Part shown: positions 29,142-34,300 of the stretch, piece by piece
Layout: each line of letters opens with the position of its first letter
Position numbering within the stretch: the stretch's first letter is position 1
Origin: Allomyces arbusculus
Taxonomy: Eukaryota > Blastocladiomycota > Blastocladiomycetes > Blastocladiales > Blastocladiaceae
Direction of reading: 5' to 3'
DNA length: 34,300 bases
Assembly: GCA_027604705.1 (NCBI GenBank)
Contig: JADHYV010000126.1
Span: forward strand, 1 to 34,300
Notes under the pieces: model-generated
Databases searched by the model: none
What the model saw: only the letters and a program-made list of their open reading frames with translations
What the model was told of the DNA's origin: nothing
Made by a program: the position numbers and the translations under genes

Positions 29142-31327
29142 GAGTGACGTTGAAAGAGTCCGGAGACAACACGGTATGAGTACAGAAACAATGCGGTGCC
29201 ATGGACGTGCCAGTCCAATAGGCAGAGCGGCATGAGGAAGCTTATTCAAGGAGGACGAGGGCGCGCTCGACATCTTCATTCGCGTCAGGAGAACAGCGTG
29301 ATATTTTCGGAAAACTTGGCGGATCGCATGGTGCAGGAGATAGACCTTGAGCAATTGGCGATGTGTGCAAGCGGCCTGATTCGCTGGTGGCAAGCCGTGC
29401 TCGACTGCACGAGCTGGACGTGAGGCTTGAACGGCTGACGGTATCCGAGAAGCACAAGGAGCGTGGGCAAAATGAGCGCGAGCGGGGCCTTGGCGACGCG
29501 ACGCGTCCAAGCTGACCGAGAAGTATTGGTGGTGTGCGTAGGTCGAGAGAGAATCGACGATTCACATGCACGGCAAGGTGCTTGGGGACAACTGCGACGG
29601 GTGAGTGGCACGTGGCGATCAGCTTGCGCGCGAGCAGAGCATGATGCTTTAGAGGTCGACGGGAGAGGAGCAGCAGCGTGTATCGGTTAAGCTGGGTGGA
29701 CGTATCAGCGGCGTGCATCTTGCGAGCTGGACGAGAAGTCTCACAGGTGCGCAGCAAGCAAGCTGAGCTCGAAGAATTAACGTCGGGCAGCTTACGAGCG
29801 ACATGAGAAGTCGGGGCGATGCCAAGCTAGCGTGCTGAGCGGGAATCATCAGCAGGGTGCAATGACAAGCAACGATGTGTCGCCAGGTAGCTGGATACGT
29901 GGCACCAGCTGACTGGGCGAGCGGTAGAGAGCATGGCCGCGACATGGAGCGAGCAGGTTGGGCGAGAAGTACCGGCGCGTTGCAAACAAACATGTCACTC
30001 AGCTGAAGTGCACAGTGATTTTGCGACGCAAACTGCAACGTTTCCCTTGCGATGTGACTGCAACGTCTCCCCGTTGGCGGTTGGCAGTGTGCGCGATGTG
30101 ATGTGATGCGAGGCGATAGGACAGCAACGTCTCTGCGTGCAAATAATTCACCTTCGCTTATGGCTGCAATCACTGATACTGACACAGTCGATATCAGTTA
30201 TGGAGTAGTCACCCACCACCACCTGATCCTCCTCCATTCACGCCTCTGCCAGGGCGGTACGCCGCGCGCCACGATCGGCTTGTTGTTGACTACCTATTCT
30301 GGCTCGTTGTTTACCGCCCATTGTTGTCATTCCGTTCTTCTCATCGATGATTGATTACGATTACGTTGGCGCTCACCAAACATTGCTGCCAGACGAACGT
30401 CTCCCACGCATGGTTATGGGCAACAAAACTTGCAGGTACAATCATGCTTATCGAGGAAATCAACTCTAGCGGCCATGATCAGCCAACTTGGCGTCTCCCA
30501 TCCAGGACACCACCTCGAGATGGCAACCAAGTCAACTTCAGTTGCGCCAACAATAACACGCGTCGCATTTCCGGAAGTGTCGAGAAGACGAGCAGGCCAA
30601 ATCAACTGGCTAACAGGGCGGCACACAGGACGCACGACAGTGGCCGGAATTGACTGGCCTAGTGCACTTGCCCATGTGCGTGGGGATATCAACGCCGAAA
30701 GAGTGCCCAAACACTTGCCGTTTGGTTGGCTGTTCGTACATAGTTATGGTGGCAGCAGGTTCTGCGGCTCCGAATCGTTGAGCTGCAGAGTAACATGGAC
30801 ATGCAACAAGGCTTGGGCATCGACAGCAGTTCACAAAATGCTGCAGGTGGGGCGCAATGCCCGTAAATCATTGCTGGGTTTGGACGTGGCAACGGGACAG
30901 CCGCGGACGGTATCGTCTAGCTCGATCAAGTGTTGAGTGACGAGGTGGTGCAACAACTCGAGCGGTCGGTCAGATTGGCAATCGTGTTCAGATGATGAAG
31001 TTGCACCCTGCTCGTTTCCATGGCGGTCAAACCGTCAGCAGCTTCTTGAAGATCAGTGTGCAGCAAGTCGTGCAAGTCGGGAGGGTCCAAAGGGCCAAGG
31101 CTGTTTCTGCGGCCGAGCAACGCCGTTGATGCTGCTGGGTCACCTCTCTCATCAGCCGACCCCTCAGTTGATGTGCGAACAATTTGTTACGCTCGGTGTT
31201 GGTGCATGGGCAGACCATTTCCTGAGGTTTCCAGGAGAAGCTAGCGCGATGTTCATTCGCATCTAAGGGCCATCTATGACGTAGCTCCTTGCAGAATCGT
31301 GAACACTATCAAGCTGGAAACGACAGC

Positions 31328-34300
31328 ATGCCCAAGAGCCGCCACAACGATGCGGCTGCCGCCGATGATGCTTCAGCGCCCATTTACGAGCCGGCTCGCC
31401 AGGTCTGTTTGCCCAGGGCGCCTAGCTCGGAACAGAGCGCGCGAACAGAAGCGACAAGCGCGACCACGACCACATCTTCAACTGCAGGGCCGCAAGATAG
31501 GCCGAAGCCTACGCACGTGTCTTCAGATTCCGACTTGGAACCCAAGCGCAAGCGGCAATGTGTCCAGAGTTCCACCAAGGCCGCTGACAGCCAGGCGGCC
31601 ATTATCGAGCAGCAAGGCCAGTTTGGTTCAGCCGGCCAGCTCAAGGACGATGGAATGAGCAACTATGGCGACAATGTGCACGCTGACGCGATTTCGTGGT
31701 GGCGCGTCTACCCGGACGTGCTCAGCAGGAAACCTGAAGACGACATGGCTGGCCCTTGCTGCGACGACGATTGTTCTGTCGATGCTTCAACATTGCTGTG
31801 TGCGCGCGACGTGATGGATCGCGAGGAAAAGGATGAGGAGCACACTGACGCGGCAACAGTTCGCCCTCAACTTGCACGCAACGCCAACGAGCTCTTTGTG
31901 AGCTCGGGTGGGGCCTGGGTGCAATTCCGCCTGCCCATGCCGCCGGGATCGCTTGACATGAGCACGTTCAAGTGCGTGCAGCCGACTATTCTCGCGGACG
32001 TGACCATGCGCAATGTCCCGGTCCTGCGCGCACGCCGCCCGCGCATCACGCCCGACGGTTTTTTCGAGTACTCGTGGGGCATTGTGACCGAGGACATGTA
32101 CTACGCGCACCCGAAGTCGACGACCATGTCGCCTGAGGAGATTGCCGCTCTCACGGTCGAGGATTTCGCCGACTTTGAGTTGGAAGACCCGTATCACGAT
32201 CGTGCCAAGCACGTCCACCCGACTGAGGGCCACGAGGACGACGAGATTGTCAATTTTGACGGGTTTGCCGAGGCCGAAATGGGCATCGAGCGCAGTTTGG
32301 TCACTCGGCTCGTGTTTTCGCTCAATTCGGACGCGTTTTGGCGCCATGACGGCGATTGGCCTGAGCGGCCTGGTTCCAATTTCCGTACGCTGTCTTCCAC
32401 TTGAACAATTGCGCATGTTTACCATCAATTCCTGACCGCATGGTTGCCACGCATGGTTGCCACCGATCCAGATCAAGACTCTTATGCGGCTGGCCGCGTC
32501 TTCATCGCTTCGTCGGGCACCAACAACATTTGGGATTGGACGGCCGACCGCGACAAGTACTACCGGATCGTGCTGCGCAGCATCAAGGACAAGCCCTACG
32601 CACTGCCCGGCACGCACGCCATGTCGTCGTACTACGTGCCAAACCACTTGCTGGAGCAGTACCAATACGACGTCTCGATCTACCTCAGGACCGACATTGT
32701 CCACGCGGCGCTGCGTGACAGTATTGAAGTGCCCGGGCTCAAGGACCAGATCGCGTCGGTGCTGCAGATTCTCGAGGCACGCTACAAGAACTCGCCGCCG
32801 CACCTCTACGTGCCAGGCACGCTTGTGGCCGGCCATGAGCTCGCGCCGACGCCGCCGGGGTTCCGGCTCGAGCTGCGCGACGATGAGCGGCGGGCGCTGG
32901 CGTGGATGCTCGCGCTCGAGCAGAGCCGTCGTGCGCGTACCGTTCATGTCCACCGCGTCACTGGGCTGTCGCCACTCGCGCAGCGGCTATTTGAGCGCAC
33001 GACAGTGCGCGGGTGCCCAAACTGGATCCGGCTCGGACCCGGTGGAATGTGGGTCAACCTCGCGACTCTGGAGGCGGCCGAGGATCCGAGCGTGTGGTCT
33101 GGACAACGGGTCGGGACTGCCGAGATCGAGTGCTGCGGCGCAATCGGGGTCAGCCCGATGGGCGTGAGCAAGATCGTCATGGCGCTTTCGCTCGTGGCCG
33201 CCAATCCACTTCGTTCGGTGCACGCGACCCCGTGGGATGATCCGGCCAACAAGCTCAAGTACCTCGTCTCGCGCGCGACGCTGATCGTCGTGCGATCGGA
33301 CCTCGTCACGCAGTGGGTCACCGAAGCCCAAAAGTGTCTGCCGCCTGGTGCCAAGATCGTGCAGGTCGCGACGATCCGCGACCACCGGGACCTGACGTGG
33401 AACGACGTGCTTCTTGCCAGCGTCGTTATCGTCTCGCTCGAGTTTCTGCAAGACGCCGACTACCAGAAAAGAGTCGCCGAACTCATCAAGATGGGCGGGG
33501 GGTACTGCCTGCCACGTGCAGCGTACCAGCAGGCGTCGGACATCGGCATTCCGCTCGATGCGTGGAGCCGGTGGAAACGCTGGGCGCAAACACCTGCACC
33601 AGCCGACGCGACCGCTTTCAATGATCTCATGGACGCTCATATCGCGCAACTCCAAGAGCACTCGCGTGCGCAGTTCGGCACTGATAAGGACTGCGTCATT
33701 TTTGACCGAGTCTATTGGCACCGGATCGTGATTGACGGCATTCACGAGCTGTCGCACGTCCAGGGTGCACGCGCGTACGACGAGGCAGCCGCCGACACGC
33801 GTATGGCCGAAACATTGCTGTTTTGCCTCAAGGCTCGGACCCGGCTCGGGCTCACGGCCACGTTACCGTCGACGATGCGGCCAGCAGACGTGTCTGCACT
33901 CGCCGAGTCTGTGGGCGTGCGTAATCTGCCATCGACAGTCGCCGACGCGCAAGCGTTCTTGAACACGCACGTGCGTCGCATCGACCCGGATCTCGCAATT
34001 CCGCCCGTGCATTTCCAAACTATCTGGGTGGATTTGGCTCCCGCCGCGGTCGAACTTGTGTCGTCGTACCAAGGGCAGTCGATCCGGTTGCGACTCTTGA
34101 TGTGCAACCTCCTGCGCCGGATCAAGGACGATGTCGTGGCTGTGACGGGGGTTACGGTCATGTCTGACGTGACCATGACCGAACGCAACGTCGACGGCCT
34201 GGGCGGGGACGCCGATTATGCGGTCTACGGCTCCAAGATCAAGGCGCTCGTGCAATTTGTGCGCCGCGTGGTGCGCGCCGACCCGACGGCCAAGCTGATT
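31328..34300 (+). CDS. SNF2-like paralogue with degenerate ATPase motifs (3' end outside window)
   Basis: Exon 1 is 31328-32384 and exon 2 runs from 32472 to the right edge; the 87-bp phase-1 intron (GTACGC donor, CCAG acceptor) splits the same His codon as in the paralogue at 1-3155. 962 residues are visible with no stop. Similarity to the paralogue covers the pre-helicase domain (FRLPMPP, RPRIT-DGFFEYSWG, DAFWRHDGDWPE) and the SNF2_N core, where long blocks are nearly identical (KLKYLVSRATLIVVRSDLV). It continues into SNF2 domain 2 (GSKIKALVQFVRRVVRADP). Key residues differ: Walker A is MGVSKI (582-587) instead of MGAGKT, Walker B is DGIH (G775) instead of DEIH, and motif III is TATL (814-817) instead of TGTP. 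ATP hydrolysis is therefore unlikely. The Ser/Thr-rich N-terminus diverges. The start is the first ATG in the open frame. Confidence 0.85.

Larger units (their letters stand above)
28489..31327. other. long intergenic region with tandem and eroded repeats
   Basis: About 2.8 kb lie between two divergent genes. The first 300 bases hold the nuclease promoter with two TATA-like boxes. A 22-bp tandem repeat lies at 29076-29141. From about 29240 to 30130 the + strand has recurrent GAGCTGGACG and GCGAG-AAG words and a GCAACGTCTC word near 30040-30140, suggesting eroded repeats. A 92-codon - strand frame at 28797-28519 overlaps a TATA-like box and is not called. Between 30200 and 31270 no frame is convincing. 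No mobile element family is recognised. Confidence 0.45.

Noticed and set aside
30490-30530. TGGATGGGAGACGCC on the - strand, resembling box C of 5S rRNA
   Set aside because: Only about a dozen bases match. Box A, the intermediate element and the 5S stems are absent, so it looks like chance.
30430-30936. 168-codon + strand open frame
   Set aside because: No ATG at its start, atypical codon use and no recognisable domain. I considered a retroelement fragment, but nothing specific supports it.

Overview
The window looks like nuclear DNA of a GC-rich, zoosporic (flagellated) fungus, most plausibly Blastocladiomycota or a related early-diverging lineage. This is inferred, not proven. Genes are compact and carry short GT-AG introns of about 60-190 bp, often with GTACG-type donors. 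A clear CFAP20 (axonemal protein) implies a cilium or flagellum. A clear mitofissin (ATG44/DUF1748) and an Apa1/Apa2-type ATP adenylyltransferase point to Fungi. A PARN-type deadenylase is also present. Exon structures below were read by hand: splice sites were chosen so that reading frame, phase and family motifs all agree.

Layout. At 1-3155 (-) is the 5' part of a SNF2-type helicase gene with intact ATPase motifs. At 4.9-9.0 kb (+) are three small unrecognised genes. Two of them (4938-5827 and 8039-about 8997) are paralogues sharing a LERERRPY motif and a phase-1 intron at the same place. The third (6733-7545) encodes a single-span membrane protein with a cysteine-rich tail. From 9.2 to 13.5 kb is a tight block of housekeeping genes: ATP adenylyltransferase (-), ATG44 (-), a COX14-like small mitochondrial membrane protein (+) and CFAP20 (-). 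Separase (-) fills 13936-20036 and is divergent from PARN (+) at 20463-22263. A possible 3' exon of an unknown gene lies at 22527-22692 (-). A 755-residue Ser/Thr-rich secreted protein (+) follows at 23407-25674, then a zinc-dependent S1/P1 nuclease (-) at 26906-28488. A gene-free, repeat-containing stretch leads to 31328-34300 (+), a paralogue of the first SNF2 gene lying in the opposite orientation.

Most notable. The second SNF2-like gene keeps a long open frame, the ancestral intron and strong similarity throughout, but has lost key residues of the Walker A (MGAGKT to MGVSKI), Walker B (DEIH to DGIH) and TGTP motifs. It therefore looks like an ATPase-dead paralogue of the active copy about 28 kb away. 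The LERERRPY pair is the best candidate for an undescribed protein family. ATG44 here has a first coding exon of only 8 nt and is divergent from the COX14-like gene, putting two mitochondrial-membrane genes on one 530-bp intergenic region.

Intergenic tracts of more than 1 kb (3156-4937, 25675-26905, 28489-31327) are AT-richer and show no convincing genes, RNA genes or recognisable mobile elements.
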